Shown here one piece after another: positions 7,285 to 14,470 of a stretch of 21,813 nt of DNA. The notes below the pieces were generated by a model. That model was given only the letters and a program-made list of their open reading frames with translations, did no database searches and was not told where the DNA came from. The translations under genes and the position numbers were made by a program. Every line of letters begins with the position of its first letter. Positions within the stretch are counted from its first letter, which is position 1. This stretch comes from SURF-32 sp964648365 (GTDB taxonomy: Bacteria; Planctomycetota; Phycisphaerae; UBA1845): NCBI GenBank assembly GCA_964648365.1, contig CAZYLK010000095.1:1-21813 (forward strand), written 5' to 3'.

Positions 7285-7815
7285 ATGTCCATCGTCTGGG
7301 CGATCCTACTGTGCGTGGTGAATCTCCTGTGGCTGGCGAGCCTCGTGCTCGGGCTGCCGGGGAACTGGCTGATGCTGGCGACCACGGCGGCGTTCGTGTG
7401 GTGGCAGTGGGATCCGGGGCTGCCGGCGGGGGAGCAGGTCATTTCGGCGCACGTACTGGTGGCGGCCGGGCTGCTGGCGCTGGCGGCTGAGGTGGTGGAG
7501 ATTCTCGCTGGCGCGGCCGGGTCGCGGCGGGCAGGCGGATCCAAATGGGGGGCGGTCGGAGCGCTGGTGGGGACGATGGCCGGCGCCATCGCGGGAACGC
7601 TGTTCATCCCGATTCCCGTCATCGGCACGATCCTGGGCGCGGTCCTCGGCGCCGCGGCCGGTGCGACCGGTCTCGAGTTGGCAACCGGCCGCACGACGAC
7701 CGCCGCCATCCGCAGCGGGGCCGGGGCGGGGGCCGGCCGCTTCGCGGGGTTGATGGCGAAGCTCGGGTTCGGCGCCGCGATCTGGGCGGGTGTCGCGGTG
7801 GCTGCGTTTCTCTGA
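7285..7815 (+). CDS. DUF456-family membrane protein
   Basis: 176 residues from ATG 7285 (a GTG nine bases upstream is also in frame). The first helix contains the family-typical LGLPGNWLMLA; a second membrane segment lies at about 52-75 and is followed by a basic linker (GSRRAGGSKWGA). Then comes a long Gly/Ala-rich hydrophobic stretch, about 90-130, with GTLFIPIPVIGTILGAVLGA, and a last helix, about 158-176. This order (LPGNW motif, then Gly-zipper-like helices with a central PIPVIG) matches DUF456 proteins, whose function is unknown. The Gly-rich helices suggest tight packing or oligomerisation in the inner membrane. It lies 155 bases after the previous membrane protein gene on the same strand and may be cotranscribed. 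A 16-bp perfect palindrome lies shortly after its stop. Confidence 0.8.
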   Translation: MSIVWAILLCVVNLLWLASLVLGLPGNWLMLATTAAFVWWQWDPGLPAGEQVISAHVLVAAGLLALAAEVVEILAGAAGSRRAGGSKWGAVGALVGTMAGAIAGTLFIPIPVIGTILGAVLGAAAGATGLELATGRTTTAAIRSGAGAGAGRFAGLMAKLGFGAAIWAGVAVAAFL

Positions 7816-7842
7816 TCCAGGCAGGGGCCGGCGGGCAGGAAG

Positions 7843-7858
7843 GCCGCACGCGTGCGGC
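7843..7858. repeat. 16-bp perfect palindrome GCCGCACG/CGTGCGGC
   Basis: The two halves are exact reverse complements with no spacer. It lies 28 bases after the DUF456 gene and about 30 bases before the candidate glutamine synthetase promoter. It could be a weak terminator hairpin (no T-run follows) or a binding site for a dimeric regulator of the downstream gene. Confidence 0.4.
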
Positions 7859-7886
7859 TGATGAGATTCAACGCGCCGACGGCCCA

Positions 7887-7915
7887 TTGCCGTTATCGGG
7901 CTACCGTCGTATCCT
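7887..7915 (+). promoter_or_regulatory. Candidate promoter of the type III glutamine synthetase gene
   Basis: TTGCCG (7887-7892) and TATCCT (7910-7915) with a 17-base spacer, four of six matches each to the sigma70 consensus. The start would be near 7922, about 80 bases before the ATG. No sigma54-type GG-N10-GC element was recognised. Confidence 0.3.
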
Positions 7916-8002
7916 TCACGCTACGATCGGCGGGTTGACCTGCCTGCCGTCTCGTCACGGCACGGAGCGCCGTTGAATCGCCCAGCGTCGTCGGAGTTTG
8001 TT

Positions 8003-10204
8003 ATGAGCAGCGTTGCCGAAGTCCGCCACAAAGCCGTGGCGGCGTCCACGGATTGGAACACCGAAAGCAAGAACCGCCGCAACGGGTCACCCACACCCGT
8101 CGATGAACTGTTCGGCTGCGACGTCTTCAGCCTGCGCACGATGCGCCAGCGCCTTCCCAAAGACGTCTATCACCGCCTTATGCGCACCGTGCAGCGCGGC
8201 GAGCAGCTCGATCTGGCCGTGGCCGACGTCGTCGCGGCCGCGATGAAGGACTGGGCCATCGAGCGCGGCGCGACGCACTACACGCACTGGTTTCAGCCGC
8301 TGACCGGCTCGACGGCGGAGAAGCATGACTCGCTGGTGGTTCCCGACGGCGAGGGCGGCATGTTATACGCGCTGTCCGGCGGCGATCTGTGTCAGGGCGA
8401 GCCGGATGCGTCCAGCTTCCCGTCCGGCGGGCTGCGGGCCACCTTCGAGGCGCGCGGCTACACGGCCTGGGACGCAACCAGTCCCGCGTTCGTCACCCGC
8501 GGCGAGAACAACGTCACGCTGTGCATCCCGACGGCGTTCGTTTCGTGGACCGGCGCGGCGCTGGACAAAAAGACGCCGCTGCTGCGATCCATGGAGGCGC
8601 TGTCTACCCAGGCGATGCGCATCCTGAAGATCTTCGGCACCGACCGGGGTGTCAGCCGTGTGTACACCACGGTCGGCGCGGAGCAGGAATACTTCCTGGT
8701 CGATCGCACGCTCTACTTCGCCCGGCCGGACCTGCTCACGTGCGAGCGGACGCTGTTCGGCGCCAAGCCGCCCAAGGGGCAGCAGCTTGACGATCACTAT
8801 TTCGGCGCGATCCCCGCGCGGGTACTGGCGTTTATGGCGGAAGCCGAAACCGAGTTGTACCGCGTGGGCGTGCCGGTCAAGACGCGCCACAACGAAGTGG
8901 CGCCGGGGCAGTACGAGATTGCGCCGCTGTTCGAGAACTCGAACGTCGCTTGCGATCACCAGATGGTGCTGATGGAGACGCTGCGACGGGTGGCGCCGCG
9001 CTACGGCCTGCAGGTGATCCTGCACGAGAAGCCCTTCGCCGGCATCAACGGCTCGGGCAAACACAACAACTGGTCCATGTCCACCGACACCGGCACCAAT
9101 CTGCTCGATCCGCAGGACGAAACGCACACGAACATGCAGTTCATGATCTTCCTGTGCGCGGTGATCCGCGCGGTCGATCTTCATGCCGATCTGCTTCGCT
9201 CGTCCATCGCGTCGGCCAGCAACGACCACCGCCTGGGCGCCAATGAAGCGCCGCCCGCGATCATCTCGATCTTCCTGGGCGACATGCTGACGGACCTGGT
9301 TGAGCAGCTTGAAGCCGGCTCGCCGCAGCGGACGCTCAAGGGCGGCGACCTGGATCTGGGCGCGCTGACGCTGCCGCAACTGCCGCGCCACTCGGGGGAC
9401 CGGAACCGGACGTCGCCGTTCGCTTTCACCGGCGCCAAGTTCGAGTTCCGTGCGGTCGGCTCCTCGGCCACGGCCGCCTGGCCCAACACGGTCATCAACA
9501 CGATCGTCGCCGAGTCGCTCGACTACCTGGCCACCCAACTCGAAACCGCGATGAAGGGCGGCGCCGACCTGGCGACGGCGGCCAAGGAACTGCTGCGGGA
9601 CGTGGTCAAGCGGCACAAGCGCATCATCTTCAACGGCGACAATTACTCCGCCGAATGGCATGAAGAGGCGGCGCGGCGCGAGTTGCCGCACCTGCGCAAT
9701 ACGGTGGACGCCATCCCCGTGATGACGTCGAAGAAGTCGGTCGCGCTGTTCAAGCACTTCAAGGTGCTCGACGAGTCCGAAATCGAAAGCCGCGCGAACA
9801 TCTTCATTGAGAAGTACATCAAGCAGGTGCAGATCGAAGCGGAGACGATGGCGCTCATCGGCCGCACGCGCATCCTTCCGGCAGCGTGGGCGCATCAGAA
9901 ACAGGTGGCGGACTCGATCGCCGCCGCGGAGTCCGTCGGCGCGACATGCGCTGCCCAGCGGAAGACGCTGGCGGCTTTTTCCGAACTGCTGGACAAGTTC
10001 AGCGCCGCCCTCGAATCGCTTGTTTCCGTTGCCGACGCGGCCGCGGGTCACGAGGCCGACCCGCTCGCGCACGCCCGGCACATGCGCGACACCATCCTGC
10101 CGCGCATGCAGGAACTGCGGGTCTTCGGCGATGAACTCGAGTGTCGCGTCTCCGCCGAACTGTGGCCGATGCCGACCTATCGGGATCTGCTGTTCATCAA
10201 GTAG
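8003..10204 (+). CDS. glnN: Type III glutamine synthetase
   Basis: 733 residues, the length of GSIII enzymes (about 700-730) and much longer than the 450-470 of GSI. It makes glutamine from glutamate, ammonia and ATP in the cytoplasm and is central to nitrogen assimilation. Typical GSIII features are the start region VDELFGCDVFS, GAEQEYFLVDR, KTRHNEVAPGQYEIAP (Asn at about 297), HEKPFAGINGSGKHNNWS (Lys at about 343, covering the catalytic/ATP region), NDHRLGANEAPPAIISIFLG, and RNRTSPFAFTGAKFEFRAVGSS. The C-terminal helical extension (about 600-733) is also typical. ATG 8003 is chosen because GGAG (7993-7996) lies six bases upstream; the TTG at 7973 has no such support. No glnB/amtB neighbours are present, so regulation cannot be inferred beyond a weak upstream promoter. 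Confidence 0.96.
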   Translation: MSSVAEVRHKAVAASTDWNTESKNRRNGSPTPVDELFGCDVFSLRTMRQRLPKDVYHRLMRTVQRGEQLDLAVADVVAAAMKDWAIERGATHYTHWFQPLTGSTAEKHDSLVVPDGEGGMLYALSGGDLCQGEPDASSFPSGGLRATFEARGYTAWDATSPAFVTRGENNVTLCIPTAFVSWTGAALDKKTPLLRSMEALSTQAMRILKIFGTDRGVSRVYTTVGAEQEYFLVDRTLYFARPDLLTCERTLFGAKPPKGQQLDDHYFGAIPARVLAFMAEAETELYRVGVPVKTRHNEVAPGQYEIAPLFENSNVACDHQMVLMETLRRVAPRYGLQVILHEKPFAGINGSGKHNNWSMSTDTGTNLLDPQDETHTNMQFMIFLCAVIRAVDLHADLLRSSIASASNDHRLGANEAPPAIISIFLGDMLTDLVEQLEAGSPQRTLKGGDLDLGALTLPQLPRHSGDRNRTSPFAFTGAKFEFRAVGSSATAAWPNTVINTIVAESLDYLATQLETAMKGGADLATAAKELLRDVVKRHKRIIFNGDNYSAEWHEEAARRELPHLRNTVDAIPVMTSKKSVALFKHFKVLDESEIESRANIFIEKYIKQVQIEAETMALIGRTRILPAAWAHQKQVADSIAAAESVGATCAAQRKTLAAFSELLDKFSAALESLVSVADAAAGHEADPLAHARHMRDTILPRMQELRVFGDELECRVSAELWPMPTYRDLLFIK

Positions 10205-10214
10205 CCCTGAAGAA

Positions 10215-10273
10215 GGGAGTAAGGGAGCAAGGGAGCAAGGGAGTAAGGGAGCTGGGAGTCAGGGAGCGGGGGA
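10215..10273 (+). repeat. GGGAGTAA-type octamer repeat array (purine-rich arm only)
   Basis: Starting ten bases after the glutamine synthetase stop, GGGAG recurs at 10215, 10223, 10231, 10239, 10247, 10254 and 10262, first with a strict 8-base period (GGGAGTAA or GGGAGCAA), then slightly degenerate. Spaced GGG triplets fit the G-quadruplex pattern G3N5G3N5G3N5G3. The array ends in GGGGGAAG, 12 bases before the DinB-fold ATG, so repeat-derived sequence may supply its ribosome site. The same octamer family recurs at 18548-18751. Confidence 0.9.
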
Positions 10274-10285
10274 AGCACGCGTCGC

Positions 10286-10825
10286 ATGGACTTCAGCATC
10301 GAACAGACGAAGGCGATCCTGACGCGGACGCCGGCGGTGCTGCGAGCGATGATCTCGGGGTTGGACGACGCCTGCGTTCTGACGAACTACGGGCCGGAGA
10401 CGTTCAGTCCGTTCGACGTCGTCGGCCATCTGATCCTCGGCGAGCGCACCGACTGGATGACCCGACTGCGGATCATCCTGGAGTGCGGCCCCGACCGGCC
10501 CTTCGATCCCTTCGACCGCTACGCCATGCTTGAGCAGAACTGCGGGCGGAAGATCGACGAACTTCTCGACGAGTTCGCATCGCTGCGGCGGTCCAATCTG
10601 GCGGCGCTGGACGACCTGGCGCTGACGGGTGCGCAGCTCGCGATGGAAGGCACGCACCCGGCGCTGGGCCGCGTCACGTTGACGAATCTTCTGGCGACGT
10701 GGTCCGTACACGACCTCAACCACGTCGCCCAGGTCGCCAAGGCGATGGCCTTTCAGTACGGCCCTCACGTGGGGCCGTGGCGCGCGTATCTTTCGATTCT
10801 GAAGCCGCCCAATCCGGCAGGGTAG
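10286..10825 (+). CDS. DinB-fold (DinB_2-type) putative metal-dependent protein
   Basis: 179 residues. The four-helix-bundle DinB superfamily is recognised by a His in the second helix (VVGHLI, H48) and HDLNHVAQVAKAM near the end (H142 and H146), which together form the usual three-His metal site. Related proteins include thiol transferases (bacillithiol- or mycothiol-dependent) and many members of unknown role; the substrate here cannot be told. No signal peptide, so cytoplasmic. The ATG at 10286 is the only sensible start; the purine-rich repeat array immediately upstream ends in GGGGGAAG about 12 bases before it. It follows glnN by 81 bases on the same strand and could be read through from it, but a functional link is not evident. 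Confidence 0.82.
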   Translation: MDFSIEQTKAILTRTPAVLRAMISGLDDACVLTNYGPETFSPFDVVGHLILGERTDWMTRLRIILECGPDRPFDPFDRYAMLEQNCGRKIDELLDEFASLRRSNLAALDDLALTGAQLAMEGTHPALGRVTLTNLLATWSVHDLNHVAQVAKAMAFQYGPHVGPWRAYLSILKPPNPAG

Positions 10826-11148
10826 GTCGACGACCTGGCGACGGCGCCGATTAACAACCCGCGCGGATGGTAGAGCATCCGAGAGGATTCGCCGTGCGAG
10901 GCCGTGCGAGGTACAACGCGTCCAGCGCTTGTTTCGACCGCTCGTCCCTGATACCATTGCTGCCCGAAGTGATCCGACGGCTCCCGACCTGTCATCGTCG
11001 GATCTGACCGAACGAGTTCGTGTTGTGCTCGACCGCTGCCGCGTGTGATGCTGCGCATCGGTGGCGCCCTGTCCACAGAGTAGCGGCGACGCCCGAGCCG
11101 ATGGCCTGCAATGGACGATTCCGTGTCTGTGAATCGGGAGGATGAAGT
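10826..11148. other. 323-base intergenic region; weak promoter only
   Basis: It holds a tandem duplication of GCCGTGCGAG (10891-10910), a small perfect palindrome AGGTCG-A-CGACCT at the DinB gene end, and a weak promoter-like pair, TTGTTT (10929-10934) and TACCAT (10952-10957), with a 17-base spacer that would leave a long leader of about 185 bases for the next gene. GGGAGG at 11136-11141 is the ribosome site of that gene. No small gene or RNA was recognised. Confidence 0.4.
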
Positions 11149-12033
11149 ATGAAGACTGCCCGCACTCTTGTTGTTCTGGTTTGTGCCGCGACTTCCTTTC
11201 ACGCGTTTGGCCAGCAGCCGATCGACTTGACCGACCCTGCCGCCATGCGTTGGATGCCGCCGGCGCCCGGTCCGGGCGTGGCGGGAGCGCAGTCCGTCTC
11301 GGCCCGCGTCCTGACCAGCGGCACGTCGCTTCAGTACGCGGCGCTTACGCTGGACGATGACGGCGTCGACAATCTTTTCATCAAGGTTCAGCAGCAGGAC
11401 AGTTCCGGCATGTTCAGCAACATGGGCTTCTACCACGGCAACAACGGTAGCGGGTGGCCCGGCATCACGGGCGGCCCGGCGTTCTTCACGCTGGACACCG
11501 CGTTCAGCGAGGCCGACATGCTGCTGGAGCACGACGGCGCCGGCAACGTCCGCGTGACGCTCGCCAATCTGGTTCCGTCGCAGCCGGATCAGGTTCACGA
11601 GCGGGGCGGGTGGGTTCCGCGCGGCGGCGATGGCCGCGGCATCGCCGGCTTCGCGAGTTTCTCCCGCATCGACGACTTCGGCGACGGGAGTTCGCTGTGC
11701 GACGACTTCAATCGCGCCGACGGCCCGCTGGGACCGGACTGGAACGACGTGGCGCCGGGCTGCCGCATCAGCGGCGGGCAGGTGACCTGCGGGAGCCGCG
11801 CCCGGTCGAACTTTGTGGCCGAATGCGGCGGGCCGACCTGCACCTACACGGTCAAGAAGAGCAAGGCCAAGGGGGGCTGTGCGGTCTGTCCGCCGAAGGG
11901 TGGCGAGGTCAGTTCAGGTGTGGAGTGCGAGGACGTGAAGCGGTGCGAGAAGAAAATCAAGGGCAACGTGCCGTGCCCCGACGGCGGCAACGGCATCTGC
12001 AAGGTCAAGGGCAAGCGTTCGTCGTGCGGTTGA
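11149..12033 (+). CDS. Exported Cys-rich protein, first of a tandem paralog pair
   Basis: 294 residues. ATG 11149 sits seven bases after GGGAGG. The signal peptide is about residues 1-21 (TLVVLVCAATSFHAFG, cleavage before QQ). The region about 45-175 looks like a beta-sandwich of the concanavalin-like type seen in exported planctomycete proteins: LTLDDDGVDNLFIKVQQQDSS, MFSNMGFYHGNNGSGWPG, LLEHDGAGNVRVTL, RGGWVPRGGDG. CDDFNRADGPLGPDW follows at 184-198; in similar proteins this motif usually comes before the sandwich. The last 71 residues (224-294) are Lys-rich with nine cysteines and end in KGKRSSCG. The second copy, 184 bases downstream, aligns over nearly its whole length with all nine tail cysteines at matching positions. 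Function unknown; carbohydrate or surface binding outside the cell is a guess from the fold. Confidence 0.75.
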   Translation: MKTARTLVVLVCAATSFHAFGQQPIDLTDPAAMRWMPPAPGPGVAGAQSVSARVLTSGTSLQYAALTLDDDGVDNLFIKVQQQDSSGMFSNMGFYHGNNGSGWPGITGGPAFFTLDTAFSEADMLLEHDGAGNVRVTLANLVPSQPDQVHERGGWVPRGGDGRGIAGFASFSRIDDFGDGSSLCDDFNRADGPLGPDWNDVAPGCRISGGQVTCGSRARSNFVAECGGPTCTYTVKKSKAKGGCAVCPPKGGEVSSGVECEDVKRCEKKIKGNVPCPDGGNGICKVKGKRSSCG

Positions 12034-12217
12034 TTCCGCATCGTCCGCTAATCCCAGCCCTGCGGCCGCGTCGGCGCTGTTCATGGACGCGCGCGCTTGA
12101 CCGCACGTCCGCGCTTGCCGTGTCGCGTGCATCGCCCGGCGCGGCGCATCGTAGGATTCTGCTTTCGGCGACCCCTCTAACGGGGGGGCGATCATGGAGT
12201 GTTCAGGAGATCGATAA

Positions 12218-13093
12218 ATGCGGAATGCACTGGTCCTGGTCCTGTGTGGAAGTCTCGCCGTCGTCAGTCATGCCGGCAACACACCGTCGGCGGATCGCAG
12301 CGGTCCGGTTGCCAAGCCGCTGGCGCCGCCCGCCAACGGCACCGGCGCCTCGGGTGCTCAGGCGGTCGAGGCGGACATCGACGCCAACGGGACCGGCAGC
12401 GGCTACATCGCACTGGTGCTCGATTATGACGGCGGCGACAACCTCTACGTCAAGGTGCAACAGCAGGACTCGTCGGGCATGTTCAGCAACATCGGCTTTT
12501 ACCACGCCAACAACGGCGGCGGCTGGCCGGGCATGACCGGCGGCGATGCGTTCTTCACGCTCCCCACCGAGGAGAAGTTTGCGTCCGGGCACGTCAAGCT
12601 CGAACACGACGGCGCCGGCAACGTCACGCTGACGACGCCCAAGGCCGTCTACACGCGCGGCGGATGGGTCCCGCGCAACGCCGACGGCGCGGGCTTCGGC
12701 CACTGGAACGGCACTGCCAAGCTGGATAATTGGGGCGTGGGCGACGGCGTCTGCGATGACTTCAATCGCGCTGACGGACCGGTCGGACCCGACTGGAGCG
12801 AAGTCGACGGCACGGCGGTCATCCGGTCGAGCGAGTGCTACCAGGGCACCGGCCCGCTCTCGCGCATCATCCGCACGGCCGACTGCGGCGGCCCGGAGTG
12901 CCATTACACGCTCAAGAAGAGCAAGGCCAAGGGCGGTTGCGGCGCCTGCCCGGCGAAGGGCGAGGAAGTCGGCAACGGCGCCGCCTGCGAGGATATCCAG
13001 GACTGCGACAAGAAGTTCAAGGGCAACATCCCCTGCCCGGATGGCGGCAACGGGCTGTGCAAGATCAAGGGCAAGCGCTCATCCTGCGGGTAG
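12218..13093 (+). CDS. Exported Cys-rich protein, second of a tandem paralog pair
   Basis: 291 residues. ATG 12218 lies seven bases after AGGAGA (12205-12210). The signal peptide is about residues 1-19 (ALVLVLCGSLAVVSHA). It has the same architecture as the gene upstream: LVLDYDGGDNLYVKVQQQDSS, MFSNIGFYHANNGGGWPG, LEHDGAGNVTLT, RGGWVPRNADG, then CDDFNRADGPVGPDW, then a 71-residue Lys-rich tail (221-291) with nine cysteines spaced exactly as in the first copy and the same KGKRSSCG end. The N-terminal linker and the stretch after FNRADGP differ most, so the duplication is not recent, whereas the tail and sandwich core are well kept, suggesting selection on both. Possibly cotranscribed with the first copy. 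It converges on tsaD across a stem-loop. Function unknown. Confidence 0.75.
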   Translation: MRNALVLVLCGSLAVVSHAGNTPSADRSGPVAKPLAPPANGTGASGAQAVEADIDANGTGSGYIALVLDYDGGDNLYVKVQQQDSSGMFSNIGFYHANNGGGWPGMTGGDAFFTLPTEEKFASGHVKLEHDGAGNVTLTTPKAVYTRGGWVPRNADGAGFGHWNGTAKLDNWGVGDGVCDDFNRADGPVGPDWSEVDGTAVIRSSECYQGTGPLSRIIRTADCGGPECHYTLKKSKAKGGCGACPAKGEEVGNGAACEDIQDCDKKFKGNIPCPDGGNGLCKIKGKRSSCG

Positions 13094-13149
13094 CAATGCT
13101 TGAGCGCCCCGGTGCGGCTCAGGCTCGTGAATCCTCCGCATGGAGTTAC

Positions 13150-13190
13150 AGCGGGTCCGGCGACGTCGATCAGACGGAGCCGGGCCCGCT
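13150..13190. terminator. Stem-loop between convergent genes, probable bidirectional terminator
   Basis: AGCGGGTCCGGC (13150-13161) pairs with GCCGGGCCCGCT (13179-13190), giving a 12-bp stem with one G-T wobble and a 17-base loop. It is placed midway between the stop of the second Cys-rich gene (13093) and that of tsaD (13227). On the plus strand TTCGGTTT follows, a weak T-rich tail; on the minus strand there is none. Position and strength support termination for both genes. Confidence 0.55.
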
Positions 13191-13226
13191 TCGGTTTGAG
13201 CGTGAACGGCTTCGCACCGCGCCGGG

Positions 13227-14240
13227 TCAACTCGGCGTCGCGTCCAGGTCGAGATCCGCGGTCTTGCCGCGCTCCAACACGTGGAACCCTGCCGCGGCGA
13301 TCATCGCGGCGTTGTCCATGCAGTAGGGCATGGCCGCGGCGCAGAATCGCAGCCCGGCGCCGTCGCAGGCTGCCTGAAGCGCTTCGCGGAGCGATCGGTT
13401 CGCCGCCACGCCGCCGCCCAGCGCGATGGTTCCGACCCTGGTCACTTCGGCGGCCTTCATCGTCTTGGAGACCAGCACGTCCACCACGGCCCGCTGAAAG
13501 CTGGCGGCGATGTCGGCGATGTCGCCCTCGCTCAACCTCTCCAAGCCGCCGCTCGTCCGTCCGTAACCGTGAACGTGATAGAGCACGGCGGTCTTGACGC
13601 CCGAGAAGGAGAAGTCGAGTGAATCCCGACCGAGCATCGTCCGCGGAAACTCGACGGCCTTCGGGTTGCCGCTGCGGGCCACGCGATCGATCTGCGGGCC
13701 GCCGGGGTAGGGCAGCCCGAGAATCGAGGCCACCTTGTCGAAGGCCTCACCGGCGGCGTCGTCGGTGGTTGCTCCCAGGAGCGACACGTCGTCCGGGTCG
13801 CGCACGTGAAACAGCGACGTGTGTCCGCCGGACGCGATGAGCGCGACCGCGGGCCAGGGCGACGGATCGGCGTCGATTGCCGGGCTGAGCGCGTGCGCCC
13901 GGATATGGTGTACGGGAACCAGCGGCTTGTCCCACGCCCAGGCCAGCGTCTTGGCCGCAGTCACGCCGATCAGCAGAGAACCCACCAGGCCGGGCGTGTG
14001 TGTGACCGCGATCGCGTCGAGGTCCACGGACGTGCAGCGGGCCGTTTCGAGCGCTTCCAGGATGACGCCGTCCAGCCGTTCGATGTGCGCCCGCGAGGCG
14101 ATTTCCGGCACGACGCCGCCGTACTTCTGGTGCAGATCGACCTGCGACGCGACGACGTTGCTGAGCACGCGCCGCCCGTCCACGACGACGGCCGCCGCCG
14201 TTTCGTCGCAGCTTGTTTCAATGCCGAGGATGATGGTCAT
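13227..14240 (-). CDS. tsaD: tRNA N6-adenosine threonylcarbamoyltransferase TsaD
   Basis: 337 residues, the normal length. TsaD transfers the threonylcarbamoyl group to A37 of tRNAs reading ANN codons (t6A synthesis), working with TsaB, TsaE and TsaC, none of which is in the window. ASKHA-fold landmarks are ILGIETSCDETAAAVV at the start, PEIASRAHIE, TPGLVGSLLIG, the metal-site motif HHIRAH (112 and 116), LIASGGHTSL, DDAAGEAFDKVA, LGLPYPGGPQI, FSFSGVKTAV, LGGGVAANRSLR and YCMDNAAMIA (metal-ligand Asp about 309). Many bacterial enzymes have E-G between the two histidines (HHxEGH); here it is R-A, a known type of variation that keeps both ligands. No clear ribosome site precedes the ATG. A heptamer repeat upstream contains a TTGACA box on this strand. 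Confidence 0.96.
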   Translation of the reverse strand: MTIILGIETSCDETAAAVVVDGRRVLSNVVASQVDLHQKYGGVVPEIASRAHIERLDGVILEALETARCTSVDLDAIAVTHTPGLVGSLLIGVTAAKTLAWAWDKPLVPVHHIRAHALSPAIDADPSPWPAVALIASGGHTSLFHVRDPDDVSLLGATTDDAAGEAFDKVASILGLPYPGGPQIDRVARSGNPKAVEFPRTMLGRDSLDFSFSGVKTAVLYHVHGYGRTSGGLERLSEGDIADIAASFQRAVVDVLVSKTMKAAEVTRVGTIALGGGVAANRSLREALQAACDGAGLRFCAAAMPYCMDNAAMIAAAGFHVLERGKTADLDLDATPS

Positions 14241-14282
14241 GGCGGTGCGGACTGGCTGACGTTAGATGCTGCGGTGAGTGAC

Positions 14283-14324
14283 GAATGTCAAATGCCGAAT
14301 GTCGAATGTCGAATGTCGAATGAA
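14283..14324. repeat. GAATGTC heptamer tandem repeat upstream of tsaD
   Basis: Six 7-base units: GAATGTC, AAATGCC, GAATGTC three times, then GAATGAA. It lies in the 230-base gap between tsaD and the sulfatase-fold gene, both on the minus strand. The first junction (14286-14291) reads TTGACA on the minus strand, a perfect -35 box about 45 bases upstream of the tsaD start; a -10 at the right distance (CATCTA) is poor. Read on the plus strand, the array gives spurious MPNVECRMSN-like peptides, so it is not coding. The rest of this gap shows nothing recognisable. Confidence 0.85.
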
Positions 14325-14470
14325 GAGAGAACGGTCCTGCACTCTCGCGTGACCGTGACATTGCGTGGCGTCTGCTGGCGCCGACGCGCGATACCACCGA
14401 ATTTCCTCGTCCGATGGACGTTCATCCGTCGCGTGCTGCAACGCCCGGGTTTACACTCCACGGCCGCCGG

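Noticed and set aside
10215..10273. CRISPR-like array
   Set aside because: The units are 8 bases with no spacers and no cas genes are near; the same applies to 18548-18751.
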